Below are positions 25,518-33,679 of a DNA stretch of 64,000 nt, one piece after another. Position 1 is the stretch's first letter. Each line of letters starts with the position of its first letter. The notes below the pieces were generated by a model. That model had not been told where the DNA came from. It did no database searches and worked only from the letters and a program-made list of their open reading frames with translations. Source of the stretch: Bradyrhizobium sp. Arg816 (GTDB lineage: Bacteria; Pseudomonadota; Alphaproteobacteria; Rhizobiales; Xanthobacteraceae); contig NZ_JAPRAQ010000005.1 in NCBI RefSeq assembly GCF_029989365.1, positions 372,001 through 436,000 of the forward strand, in the 5' to 3' direction. Made by a program: the position numbers and the translations under genes.

Positions 25518-25768
25518 TGCTCGTGTCCTTCTGCAGAAACTGAGGTCGCGGGAGGCGAGCAGGATGATTGGGCTGCCCGGTAAGGGCCGGTCGTGTGGCC
25601 GGTTTCGTCCCGGCGGAGATGGCTGACGCATTCCGGTTGCGACGTCACGGCGACGTACACGAGATGCGCGTTGGCAACCACGACGAAGGCCAGCCCGCAC
25701 GCGACCAGGAGCCAGAGCCAGATCGCTGCCCTGCCTTTCCTCTGTTGACTGACAGCAAATGCGTTCAT
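25514..25768 (-). CDS. Small single-span membrane protein in cbb3 cluster
   Basis: The 84-residue product has a basic N-terminus, one transmembrane helix (AIWLWLLVACGLAFVVVANA) and a periplasmic tail with two cysteines (QPECV and QSSCSPP). It overlaps the ccoP stop and the DUF2189 start by 4 bases each, strong evidence that it is translated. It is too short for FixH (about 160 residues) and lacks any FixG ferredoxin cysteine motif. A role in oxidase assembly or copper handling is inferred from position only. Confidence 0.75.
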   Translation of the reverse strand: MNAFAVSQQRKGRAAIWLWLLVACGLAFVVVANAHLVYVAVTSQPECVSHLRRDETGHTTGPYRAAQSSCSPPATSVSAEGHEQ

Positions 25769-26652
25769 GGGCCGACCATCCTCTTGTCGACGACGTAGAG
25801 CGTCAGGATCTTGCGGTCGAGCTTGGACAGCCGATCTTCCCAGGTCGGCATGTGACCCTGACGCCCGCCCCAGACGGTGGTGTCGATGGTGTCGAAGTCG
25901 CCGCCATAGATCCAGTAGCGATCGGTCAGGTTGGGGGCGCCGACTTCCGGATTGCCTTTCGCATCTGAGCCGTGGCATGCGACGCAATTGGCGGCGAACA
26001 GTGCCTTGCCGGGTTCGACTCGCGCGGGATCGATGTCCTTGGCGTCCGGATGCGACAGGGAATAGACAAAGCTCGCCACCTTGAGGACGTCCTGCCGCGC
26101 CAGCATCTGGTCGTGGCCGAATGCCGGCATTTGCGAGACGTGCGTGTCAGGGTGCGCGGAGTTGACGCCGACGCGGATGGTGTTGAAGATCTCCTCTGGC
26201 TTGCCGCCCCACAGCCATGACGTCGTCGTCAGGTTGGGGAATCCAGGGCCGCCTTTGGCATCGACGCCGTGACATGCCGCGCAATTGTTGCCGAACAGGG
26301 TGCGGCCGGTCTCGCGCACAACGTTCATCAGCCCCGGATCGGATTGGATCTCCGCAAAATCTTCGGTCTCGATGCGCCTGGACCAGACGCTACGTTCCAA
26401 CGCGGCCTCGTGGAGCGAGGCCGCGACGAGTTTCCGCTGGTCGATGCCAAGTAGCCCCTTGGTGTAGGTGACGCCCAGCGGCCACGCCGGCATCAGAACC
26501 CAGTACCCGACCGAGAACAGGAATGCCAAGGTCAGGAAGAAATAGAGCACGCGCGGAACCGGCGTGTTCAATTCCTTCAGGCCGCCGCCCCATTCATGGC
26601 CGGTCGTGAGATAACCGGTATAGCTGTCGCGATCCTGTTGCTCTACTCCCAT
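25765..26652 (-). CDS. fixP: cbb3 cytochrome c oxidase subunit III (diheme CcoP/FixP)
   Basis: The 295-residue diheme cytochrome c subunit delivers electrons to the catalytic subunit. An N-terminal membrane helix (VLYFFLTLAFLFSVGYWVLMP) follows the conserved GHEWGGGLKELNTP. Two c-heme sites are visible, CAACHG and CVACHG, each with its distal Met region (SQMPAFGHD; HMPTWEDRL). The start ATG lies within the last codons of ccoQ (10-base overlap), and the stop overlaps the downstream small ORF. Confidence 0.95.
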   Translation of the reverse strand: MGVEQQDRDSYTGYLTTGHEWGGGLKELNTPVPRVLYFFLTLAFLFSVGYWVLMPAWPLGVTYTKGLLGIDQRKLVAASLHEAALERSVWSRRIETEDFAEIQSDPGLMNVVRETGRTLFGNNCAACHGVDAKGGPGFPNLTTTSWLWGGKPEEIFNTIRVGVNSAHPDTHVSQMPAFGHDQMLARQDVLKVASFVYSLSHPDAKDIDPARVEPGKALFAANCVACHGSDAKGNPEVGAPNLTDRYWIYGGDFDTIDTTVWGGRQGHMPTWEDRLSKLDRKILTLYVVDKRMVGP

Positions 26653-26810
26653 GGTCCTGCCTCATCGCGAAAGATGGATTGGGCGGCGTCATCAAACTGT
26701 TTCCTGTTCGACGGCCGCATGGCGTAGATCACCACGGCGACCGACAGTGCGATCAGGTAAAACAGGCCGAACGACTTCGAGAGCCCGACGAGGAACGCAT
26801 GCTCGATCAT
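26643..26810 (-). CDS. fixQ: cbb3 oxidase subunit CcoQ/FixQ
   Basis: The 55-residue single-span protein (KSFGLFYLIALSVAVVIYAM) has the CcoQ C-terminal pattern RPSNRKQFDDAAQSIFRDE. CcoQ stabilises the association of CcoP with the CcoNO core. The ATG overlaps the ccoO stop (ATGA at 26807-26810), and the 3' end overlaps the ccoP start. Confidence 0.92.
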   Translation of the reverse strand: MIEHAFLVGLSKSFGLFYLIALSVAVVIYAMRPSNRKQFDDAAQSIFRDEAGPWE

Positions 26811-27550
26811 TGTTCTGCCCCGCCTTGTGCAATTGTCTTGTGCGCGGCGTCGGTGAGGCGGCCCAGGATCTGGAGGTAGGCGACCAGTGCATCCATCTCG
26901 GTGAGATGGCTGGGGTTGCCGTCGAACGCTCGCATCGTAGTGGCTTTGCCGTAGCGCTTGGTCACGCCATCAGCCAGCGGCGAGTCCGGATTGGACTGCG
27001 CATAGGCGTCCGCGGCGGCATTGGCGATCATGTCGTCGGTGTAGGGCACGCCGACTGCACGCTGGGCCTTCAGATGCAGGCCGAGATCGTCGGTGCGCAA
27101 TTCCGTGGTCAGCAGCCAGCCATAGGCCGGCATGACCGAGACCGGCACGACGTCGCGGGGATTGTTCAGGTGCTCGACGTGCCACGGATCGGAATATTTC
27201 TCGCCGATCCGGGCGAGGTCCGGTCCGGTGCGCTTCGAGCCCCACAGCATTGGATGGTCGTATTTGGATTCGACCGCGAGCGAGTAGGGGCCGTAACGGT
27301 CGACCTCGTCGCGCAGGGTGCGGATCATCTGGGAGTGACAGGCATAGCAACCCTCGCGGATATAGATGTTGCGGCCGGCGAGCTCGAGCGGGGTGTAGAC
27401 CCGCATATCCGGTGCATCTTCCACGGTCTGGTGGATCGTGAAGAGCGGCGCGATCTCGACCAGGCCGCCGATGCTTGCGGCGCAAATGATCCCAAGCGTC
27501 AGGCCGATCGCCTTGCGCTCCAGCCGATAGTGAAATCCGAAGAATGACAT
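26807..27550 (-). CDS. fixO: cbb3 cytochrome c oxidase subunit II (monoheme CcoO/FixO)
   Basis: The 247-residue membrane-anchored monoheme cytochrome c has an N-terminal helix (GLTLGIICAASIGGLVEIAP), heme site CYACHS in REGCYACHSQMIR, and the family segments YSLAVESKYDHPMLWGSKRTGPDL and MPAYGWLL. It begins 6 bases after the ccoN stop. It is a core subunit of the high-affinity oxidase. Confidence 0.95.
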   Translation of the reverse strand: MSFFGFHYRLERKAIGLTLGIICAASIGGLVEIAPLFTIHQTVEDAPDMRVYTPLELAGRNIYIREGCYACHSQMIRTLRDEVDRYGPYSLAVESKYDHPMLWGSKRTGPDLARIGEKYSDPWHVEHLNNPRDVVPVSVMPAYGWLLTTELRTDDLGLHLKAQRAVGVPYTDDMIANAAADAYAQSNPDSPLADGVTKRYGKATTMRAFDGNPSHLTEMDALVAYLQILGRLTDAAHKTIAQGGAEQ

Positions 27551-27556
27551 GGCACA

Positions 27557-29212
27557 TTACTCCGCTGCCTGGAGCGCGCCGGCACCGACCACAGCTGGCT
27601 CGGGGACATCGCTCGTCCGGCTTGCCGATGCTCCCGGCACTCTGATCGTCATCCAGATGTTGTAGGCACCGAGACACCCGCCGATCAGGAACAGCAGTCC
27701 ACCGACGGCACGCGCGATGTAATAGGGATGCATCGCGATCAGCGTGTCGACAAAGGAATACGCGAGGGTGCCGCTCTCATTGTAGGTCCGCCACATCAGC
27801 CCCTGGACGATGCCGGAATTCCACATCGCGAAGACGTAGATGACGCTGCCGGACAGGGCGAGCCAGAAATGCGCCTCGACAAGCCTTGGCGAGTACATGC
27901 GCTCGCGCTTCCACAGCCACGGCACACAGGCATAGATCGACCCGAACGTGATCATCGCGACCCAGCCGAGCGCGCCGGCATGGACATGGCCGATCGTCCA
28001 GTCAGTATAGTGCGAGAGCGAATTCACCGAACGGATCGCCATGAACGATCCTTCGAAGGTGGTCAAACCGTAGAACACGCCCGCGACCATCATGAAGCGT
28101 AGCGTGGCGTCGTCGCGCACCTTGTCCCAGGCGCCATTCAGCGTCAGCAGCACATTGCCGGCGGACGCCCATGACGGGATCAGCAGCATTAGCGAGAAGG
28201 TCATGCCGAGCGTCTGCACCCATTGCGGCAGCGCCGTAAAGTGTAGGTGATGCGAGCCGGCCCACATGTAGAAAAAGGTGATGCCCCAGAAGCTGATGAT
28301 GGACATCCGGTAGGAGTAGATCGGCCGTCCCGCGCGCATCGGCAGGAAGTAGTACATCATGCCGAGGAAGCCGGCGGTGAGGAAGAACGCGACGGCGTTG
28401 TGCCCGTACCACCACTGCGTCATCGCGTCCTGCACGCCCGAGAAGGCCGAATAACTCTTGGCATGGCCGAGCGACACCGGGACGGCGAGGTTGTTGACGA
28501 TGTGAAGGATCGCCACGACCAGGATGAACGCCATGTAGTACCAGTTCGAGACGTAGATGTGCGGCTCCTTGCGCCGCGCCAGGGTGCGCAGGTAGAGGAC
28601 GAAATAGGTCACCCACACCACGACCAGCCACAGATCGGTGTACCATTCCGGCTCGGCGTACTCCTTGGACTGGGTCACGCCCATCAGGTAGCCGGTGACC
28701 GCAAGCAGGCAGAACAAGTTGTAGCCGAACACCACGAACCACGGGGTCACCTGGTCGGGCAGGCGGGCGCGGGATGTCCGCTGCATCACGTAGAACGAGG
28801 TGGCGATCAGCGCGTTGCCGCCAAAGCCGAAGATCACCGACGTGGTGTGCACCGGCCGCAACCGGCCGAAGCTCGACCAGGCCTGGCCGAAGGTCAGGTC
28901 CGGATAGGCGAGCTGCCAGGCAACCCAGTCGCCGACGGCAAGACCGATCACGGCCCACGCCATGGAGAGGACGATGCCGACCTTGCTGGGATCGTCGTAG
29001 TAGGAGGCAAGACGGTCTTCGGACGGCGCCGGCGTATAGTAGTTTGCGCCGATCCGGAAGATCATCAGGAAGGCGACGAGGAAGATCAGCGCGCCATGAA
29101 TGCCCATCGGATCGCCGCGGCCGACGATGACGATGAGCCCGCCACAAATGGCGACAGCCACGCTGATCAGAATCGCGCGCTGCCTCTCGATAACTGTAAG
29201 TTGGGCGATCAT
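27557..29212 (-). CDS. fixN: cbb3 cytochrome c oxidase catalytic subunit I (CcoN/FixN)
   Basis: The 551-residue heme-copper oxidase subunit reduces oxygen at the heme b3/CuB centre with high affinity. Visible ligands include the low-spin heme histidine in RPVHTTSVIFGFGGNAL, the CuB histidine in QWWYGHNAVAF, the two adjacent histidines in AGSHHLHF, and the heme b histidines in GHVHAGALGW. About twelve transmembrane helices are present. It is the first gene of the minus-strand cluster fixN-O-Q-P-orf-DUF2189-fixI-fixS. Confidence 0.96.
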   Translation of the reverse strand: MIAQLTVIERQRAILISVAVAICGGLIVIVGRGDPMGIHGALIFLVAFLMIFRIGANYYTPAPSEDRLASYYDDPSKVGIVLSMAWAVIGLAVGDWVAWQLAYPDLTFGQAWSSFGRLRPVHTTSVIFGFGGNALIATSFYVMQRTSRARLPDQVTPWFVVFGYNLFCLLAVTGYLMGVTQSKEYAEPEWYTDLWLVVVWVTYFVLYLRTLARRKEPHIYVSNWYYMAFILVVAILHIVNNLAVPVSLGHAKSYSAFSGVQDAMTQWWYGHNAVAFFLTAGFLGMMYYFLPMRAGRPIYSYRMSIISFWGITFFYMWAGSHHLHFTALPQWVQTLGMTFSLMLLIPSWASAGNVLLTLNGAWDKVRDDATLRFMMVAGVFYGLTTFEGSFMAIRSVNSLSHYTDWTIGHVHAGALGWVAMITFGSIYACVPWLWKRERMYSPRLVEAHFWLALSGSVIYVFAMWNSGIVQGLMWRTYNESGTLAYSFVDTLIAMHPYYIARAVGGLLFLIGGCLGAYNIWMTIRVPGASASRTSDVPEPAVVGAGALQAAE

Positions 29213-29422
29213 TTTGGCTGCCTCTGCGCAGTTCGAAATATGACCGCGTCAGTGTGGCCCGTGAGTAGGCGGCTTTCGCGAAGGCGCTTGCCAATTCGAG
29301 GACGTCCTTGCGGCGTTCTTAGCCGGACCACACCGCGTCCTTTCAGCGCCGATATCGTGGTGCTAGGCTCGATGCCGGCGGGGAGTACCTGCTCCTCGTT
29401 TCATACCGAACGGGAGGACGAC
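29213..29422. promoter_or_regulatory. Divergent intergenic region, fixN / dodecin
   Basis: These 210 bases must hold the fixN promoter and the dodecin promoter. The expected FNR/FixK box (TTGAT-N4-ATCAA or TTGA-N6-TCAA) is not visible here on direct reading, which is unusual for a cbb3 operon. Confidence 0.4.
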
Positions 29423-29638
29423 ATGTCTGAGAGCGTCTACAAGATCATCGAACTGGTCGGGACCAGCAGCGACTCCTGGGAGAAGGCTGCGGCCAATGCG
29501 GTCGAGCAGGCCGCAAAAACTCTCCGGGATCTCCGCGTTGCCGAAGTCATCAAACTCGACATGCAACTGGACGCCAAGGGCAAGGTCGAGTCCTATCGCG
29601 CCAAGCTGAACGTCTCCTTCAAGTTCGAAGGCACTTGA
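29423..29638 (+). CDS. Dodecin family flavin-binding protein
   Basis: The 71-residue protein matches dodecins: VYKIIELVGTSSDSWEKAAANAV at the start and the strand segment containing KLDMQLDAKGKVESYRAKLNVSF at the end (residues about 46-68). Dodecins assemble into hollow dodecamers that store or buffer flavins. GGGAGGA lies 5 bases before the ATG, giving strong translation. It is divergent from fixN and convergent with the cyclase gene. Confidence 0.9.
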   Translation: MSESVYKIIELVGTSSDSWEKAAANAVEQAAKTLRDLRVAEVIKLDMQLDAKGKVESYRAKLNVSFKFEGT

Positions 29639-29647
29639 GCTTGATCA

Positions 29648-29673
29648 GCCTCGCTCCGCTTGTGGGGCGAGGC
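29648..29673 (+). terminator. Hairpin after dodecin
   Basis: GCCTCGCTCC pairs with GGGGCGAGGC around the loop GCTTGT, ten pairs with one T-G. It sits 9 bases after the dodecin stop. The following bases have only a weak T run, so termination may be partial. Confidence 0.45.
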
Positions 29674-29714
29674 GTTGCTTTGGACACCTTGAATAGTCGG
29701 CGCGCGCATCTTGA

Positions 29715-31082
29715 TCAAACAGCAGGAACGGCTTCGCTAGCCTGCGCGCCCTCGATCATGAGGTTCGAGATCGTGTCAAATACGGAAATCCAGGCCGCGC
29801 GGATCTCCGGGGTGAATTCGTCGCCGAGGAATTCGGCGAGGGTGAGCACCAGGGCGGCGGCGACCTTGTCGTAGTGGTTGGTAAGTGCCCCATACCGGCA
29901 ATGACGCTGTCCCAGCGCCTGCACACCGCCCCTGAGGTCCATGATCCGGTTCAGTCCCTTGACCAGTGAGCTCAGCATGGACACCAGCATGTTGTACTGG
30001 ACCGCCAGATCGTTCTTGAACAGCGGCCGAAGCTCCGGATTGGATTCGAAGAGGATAGCGTAGAAACGTTCGCCGAACGCGATCAGGCGTGGCGCGATCC
30101 GATGGAAGGATGATTGGACCAAAAGAATCGAATCCGGCTTGTTGAATCCGTCGCAGCGGTAGAGGCCGGCAGTTTCCGACATGCCCTTGAGTTGGAGCTT
30201 GTTGCAGGGGCCGGTACGAAGGTCGCCAGGCAGATGAGCCAAAACGCTCTCGCTGAGCAGGATTGGGGCGTCGAGTTGTCTTGTCATGCGCTCGATGCGG
30301 CTGGCGACGTTCACCGTATTGCCGATGACCGTCACCTGCCGTTTCCCGGGGTGACCGATGCGACCCAGGATCACGGGGCCGCAATGGACGCCGATGGCAA
30401 GTCGAAGCGAAATGTTGAGATCGCGCTCGAAGATCGGCGAGAGCCGTTGTGCAGCGTCCTGCATCCCGAGCGCCGCACGTACCGCATTTCGGCATGCAAC
30501 GGCCGGAGACTCGCCTCTGATACCAAAGACCGCCAGGAGGCCATCGCCGATATATTTGTCGACGAACCCGTTGTTGTTCAGCACGACTTCGGCCGCAGCC
30601 GCGAAGTGGCCGTTCAGGAAGTAGACGACGTCGTAGGGCAGGCTCTTCTCGGTCTGACCCGTGAAGTTGCGGATGTCACAGAAGAGGACGGCGACGTCGA
30701 GTTCTCGTTCTTCGACGGCGGAGGGTGCGCCTAGCTCGTCAAGATCGAGAACGACAACGTCCTGTGGACTTTGCAGCAGCCGGCGGGCCACGACATTCCC
30801 GTGGACCCTAGTCTGGCAGGCGAGGCGGGTGAAATCGTCCCACCCGCGCTCCGATGCGACGTTCTCTTCGAGCGGCGTCCGGGGAGAGACATGCGAGAGG
30901 CCGTCGAGGATCTGGACGCGACAGGTCGTGCAACGTGCGTGGCCGCCACATTGGTGGTGGTGCGGAAGCCGGTTCTGGATGGACGCCTCAAGCAAGGTCT
31001 GGCCATCGGCCGCCTCGATCGTCGTTCCATGGGAGTAGGTTATTCGATGCACGGCGTTCAGCTCCAGGGGCGCGTCGATCAA
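29715..31082 (-). CDS. [2Fe-2S] ferredoxin - class III nucleotide cyclase - globin fusion
   Basis: The 455-residue protein has three domains. Residues ~10-100 are a plant-type ferredoxin with Cys45, Cys51, Cys54 and Cys89. Residues ~125-310 are a class III adenylate/guanylate cyclase with metal-binding Asp136 (LFCDIRNFTG) and Asp180 (DKYIGDGLLAVFG), and transition-state Asn258 and Arg262 (GNTVNVASR). All catalytic residues are present; Lys176 is compatible with ATP. Residues ~322-445 are a flavohaemoglobin-like globin with B10 Tyr341, E7 Gln362 and proximal His394 (GQRHCRYG). The protein should couple heme ligand state (O2, NO) and redox state to cyclic nucleotide output. The start is a TTG overlapping the stop of a 68-residue ORF (TTGA). 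It lies in the cydAB operon. Confidence 0.93.
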   Translation of the reverse strand: MIDAPLELNAVHRITYSHGTTIEAADGQTLLEASIQNRLPHHHQCGGHARCTTCRVQILDGLSHVSPRTPLEENVASERGWDDFTRLACQTRVHGNVVARRLLQSPQDVVVLDLDELGAPSAVEERELDVAVLFCDIRNFTGQTEKSLPYDVVYFLNGHFAAAAEVVLNNNGFVDKYIGDGLLAVFGIRGESPAVACRNAVRAALGMQDAAQRLSPIFERDLNISLRLAIGVHCGPVILGRIGHPGKRQVTVIGNTVNVASRIERMTRQLDAPILLSESVLAHLPGDLRTGPCNKLQLKGMSETAGLYRCDGFNKPDSILLVQSSFHRIAPRLIAFGERFYAILFESNPELRPLFKNDLAVQYNMLVSMLSSLVKGLNRIMDLRGGVQALGQRHCRYGALTNHYDKVAAALVLTLAEFLGDEFTPEIRAAWISVFDTISNLMIEGAQASEAVPAV

Positions 31083-31285
31083 TCTTCTCCCCGGGTCATC
31101 GCGACGACGTCACTGGCCGGAAAAATTTCCTTCAAGGCGGCGTCGAGTGAGTTGATCTCGCGCGGCCGGCCGGCCTCCGGCCTGACCGCGAAGAGGAGCT
31201 CCAGCGGTTGGCTCGACCTTCCATATGGCGTATTTGCGGAATTCTTTGGCTGTGAGCCGTCCAACGATCTAGTTGTACCCGGCAT
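31079..31285 (-). CDS. Hypothetical 68-residue protein between cydB and cyclase
   Basis: I recognise no family. The frame starts inside the last codons of cydB (17-base overlap) and stops overlapping the cyclase TTG start, which fits a translationally coupled gene. The C-terminal half (LELLFAVRPEAGRPREINSL) has natural composition; the N-terminal 20 residues look disordered. It has no membrane helix, so it is not a CydX-type subunit. Confidence 0.45.
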   Translation of the reverse strand: MPGTTRSLDGSQPKNSANTPYGRSSQPLELLFAVRPEAGRPREINSLDAALKEIFPASDVVAMTRGED

Positions 31286-32279
31286 CGGAGCGCACCTTTC
31301 CGCGAAATACCCAATAGGACCAACCTGAATAGGTAAGGATCACCGGAAGCAGGAATAGCGTGCCGACCAGCAGGAAAGCCTGCGTGCGCGGCGACGAGGC
31401 TGCGTCCCAAAGCGTCAGCTGGTACGGCACGATCATCGGATAGAGGCTGATCGCAATGCCGAGATAGGAAAGCAGGAACAGGCCGATGGCGGCAAGGAAG
31501 GGCGTCGCTTCGGCTCTGCTGCCGAGCGCGCGCCAGGCGGCATGCGCAACCAGCGCCGTGAGTGCCGGCACCGGGGCGAAGAACAACATGTTGGGCCAGG
31601 TGAACCAGCGCGCGGCGACGCTCGGGCTTATCATTGGCGTCCAGATGGAGACGATGCCGATCGCGACGCCGACGCCGACGAGGCAGACTCGTCCGTGTCG
31701 GCGGGCCGCGGCCTGCACCTCGCCCTCAGTCTTCAGAATCAGCCAGCCGGCGCCAAGAAGGCCGTAGCCGAACATCAGGGCGATGCCGGTCAGGACGGAA
31801 AAGGGGGTGAGAAACGCGAACGACGTACCGCCGAACTGACCATCAACGACCGGAAAGCCCTGGATGAAGGCGCCGAGCACGGTGCCTTGCGCGAAGGTCG
31901 CAATGCCGGATCCGTAGCAGAACGCGTGATCCCAGAACGTCCGGTTTTCTGCATCTCGAAAGCGGAATTCAAACGCCAGGCCGCGGAATACGAGGGCGAG
32001 CAGCATCACCAAGATCGGAAAATAGACCGCGGGAATGATGACGGCGAAGGCGACAGGAAACGCAGCCATGAGGCCAATGCCGCCGAGCAGAAGCCACGTT
32101 TCGTTGCCGTCCCAGATCGGGGCGATCGAATTCATGATGGTGTTTCGCGCGTGCGCTTCAGGCGCGAGGCCATAGAGCATGCCGACGCCGAGGTCGAAGC
32201 CGTCGAGCAGCACATAGAAGAACACCGCGAGCCCCAGAATGAGCGTCCAGATCGGTACGAGGTCGAGAACCGGGGTCAT
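31269..32279 (-). CDS. cydB: Cytochrome bd-type quinol oxidase subunit II (CydB/CioB)
   Basis: The 336-residue integral membrane protein is subunit II of a bd-type quinol oxidase. Conserved features are the first helix ILGLAVFFYVLLDGFDLGVG, then APIWDGNETWLLLGG, PILVMLLALVFRGLAFEFR and the final helix GWSYWVFRGKV. The ATG overlaps the cydA stop (ATGA at 32276-32279). It stabilises the heme-bearing subunit I and supports proton uptake. Confidence 0.93.
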   Translation of the reverse strand: MTPVLDLVPIWTLILGLAVFFYVLLDGFDLGVGMLYGLAPEAHARNTIMNSIAPIWDGNETWLLLGGIGLMAAFPVAFAVIIPAVYFPILVMLLALVFRGLAFEFRFRDAENRTFWDHAFCYGSGIATFAQGTVLGAFIQGFPVVDGQFGGTSFAFLTPFSVLTGIALMFGYGLLGAGWLILKTEGEVQAAARRHGRVCLVGVGVAIGIVSIWTPMISPSVAARWFTWPNMLFFAPVPALTALVAHAAWRALGSRAEATPFLAAIGLFLLSYLGIAISLYPMIVPYQLTLWDAASSPRTQAFLLVGTLFLLPVILTYSGWSYWVFRGKVRSDAGYN

Positions 32280-33679
32280 CGCGCGTCTCCCTTCACGGTT
32301 GCAATCGCGGGTGCAAGAACCGGTGCAGCCGGCCGGCCCGCTGCGATCGCGGCGTCGGAGTCCGCTACCTCCATGGGTCCCTTTCGCACCAGCCGGAGCA
32401 TCAGGACGAGGCCCCAGGGGTAGATCAGCAGATACACGGCCATGTAGCCCAGCAACGACAACGTCACGTCGGAGGTCGTCAATGAGGGGGACACCGAGGC
32501 GGTAGTGCGCAAGAGCCCGTAGATCGTCCAAGGCTGGCGGCCGACTTCGGTGACGAACCAGCCGGCGATAACGGCGATGAACCCCAGTGGAAGGCCGTAT
32601 TGGCAGAGCCGCAGGAAAAGCGGCGTGTCGTAAAGGCGTTCGCGCCAGCGCAACCACCCGCCGACTGCAACCAGCATCAACATCAGCCCGGCGCAGCCGA
32701 CCATGACGCGGAATGCGAAGAACGGAATCGCAACGGGTGGTCGCCGGTCGGCGGGGAAGTCCTTCAACCCCTTCACCTGACCGTCGAGGTCGTGCGTCAG
32801 GATCAGGCTGCCCAGATAGGGGATTTCGATCGCATATCTGTTCTGTTCGGCCTTGTCATCCGGAATGGCGAAGAGCGTCAGCGGCACGCGGCTCGCCGTC
32901 TCCCAGCGCGCCTCGATTGCCGCCAGTTTCGCCGGCTGATGTTCGCGCGTATTGAGGCCGTGAAGATCACCCACAACAATCTGCACCGGTACCAGCACGG
33001 TCAACATCCAGAGTGCCATCGACAACATGGTGCGCGATTCCGCCGGCGCACGGTCGCGGCGGATGAGATAGGCTCCGACGCCGAGGACGACGAAGCCGGT
33101 GGTGGTGAAGAAGGCGATGACCGTATGTGCCAGCCGGTATGGGAAGGACGGATTGAAGATCACTTCGATCCAGTTTGCCGGGAAGAACTGTCCGTTGACG
33201 ATCTCATATCCCGCCGGCGTCTGCATCCAGCTGTTGGCCGAGAGAATCCAGAAGGACGAGAACAGCGTCCCCAATGCCACCATGAGTGCCGCAACGAAGT
33301 GGGCCCAGGGCGGCACCAACTTGCGGCCGAATAACAAGACGCCGAGAAAAGCCGCTTCCAGGAAGAAGGCCGTCAATCCTTCATAGGCGAACAAGGGAGA
33401 GAGCACGTTTGCGCCGGCGGACGTGAAGCGGCTCCAATTGGTGCCGAACTGGAACGGCATGATGATGCCGGTGACGACGCCCATGCCGAATGCGATGGCA
33501 AAGATCTTTGTCCAGAAAGTGGAGACGCGGGCGTAGACCTCACGCCCGGTCTTGAGGCTCAGGCCTTCGACGACCGCGATAAACGACGCCGCCCCGACCG
33601 TAAATGCTGGCAACAGGATGTGCCAGCCGATGACCCAAGCAAACTGTATTCGCGACAACAGCACAGGATCGAACGACAT
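32276..33679 (-). CDS. cydA: Cytochrome bd-type quinol oxidase subunit I (CydA/CioA, short Q-loop)
   Basis: The 467-residue subunit carries hemes b558, b595 and d. Signature parts are LSRIQFAWVIGWHILLPAFT (heme-ligand His), the quinol-binding region GLNTREHQPAKLAAIEARWET, the EVGRQPWTIYG motif and the following TASVSPS. The Q-loop between GLNTREHQ and the GRQPW helix is short, as in cyanide-insensitive CIO oxidases. The start at 33679 (MSFDPVLLSR) is chosen by homology over an open extension to 33817. It heads the operon cydA-cydB-orf68-cyclase. Confidence 0.93.
   Translation of the reverse strand: MSFDPVLLSRIQFAWVIGWHILLPAFTVGAASFIAVVEGLSLKTGREVYARVSTFWTKIFAIAFGMGVVTGIIMPFQFGTNWSRFTSAGANVLSPLFAYEGLTAFFLEAAFLGVLLFGRKLVPPWAHFVAALMVALGTLFSSFWILSANSWMQTPAGYEIVNGQFFPANWIEVIFNPSFPYRLAHTVIAFFTTTGFVVLGVGAYLIRRDRAPAESRTMLSMALWMLTVLVPVQIVVGDLHGLNTREHQPAKLAAIEARWETASRVPLTLFAIPDDKAEQNRYAIEIPYLGSLILTHDLDGQVKGLKDFPADRRPPVAIPFFAFRVMVGCAGLMLMLVAVGGWLRWRERLYDTPLFLRLCQYGLPLGFIAVIAGWFVTEVGRQPWTIYGLLRTTASVSPSLTTSDVTLSLLGYMAVYLLIYPWGLVLMLRLVRKGPMEVADSDAAIAAGRPAAPVLAPAIATVKGDAR

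Noticed and set aside
28247..29422. Long plus-strand frame opposite fixN (up to 463 codons)
   Set aside because: Its sequence is Arg/His/Gly-rich with no homology; only the last 71 codons (dodecin) are real. It is a GC-driven shadow of fixN.
29705..29722. TTGATCAA between dodecin and cyclase genes as an FNR/FixK site
   Set aside because: The half-sites lack the required spacer, and the position is between two convergent 3' ends.
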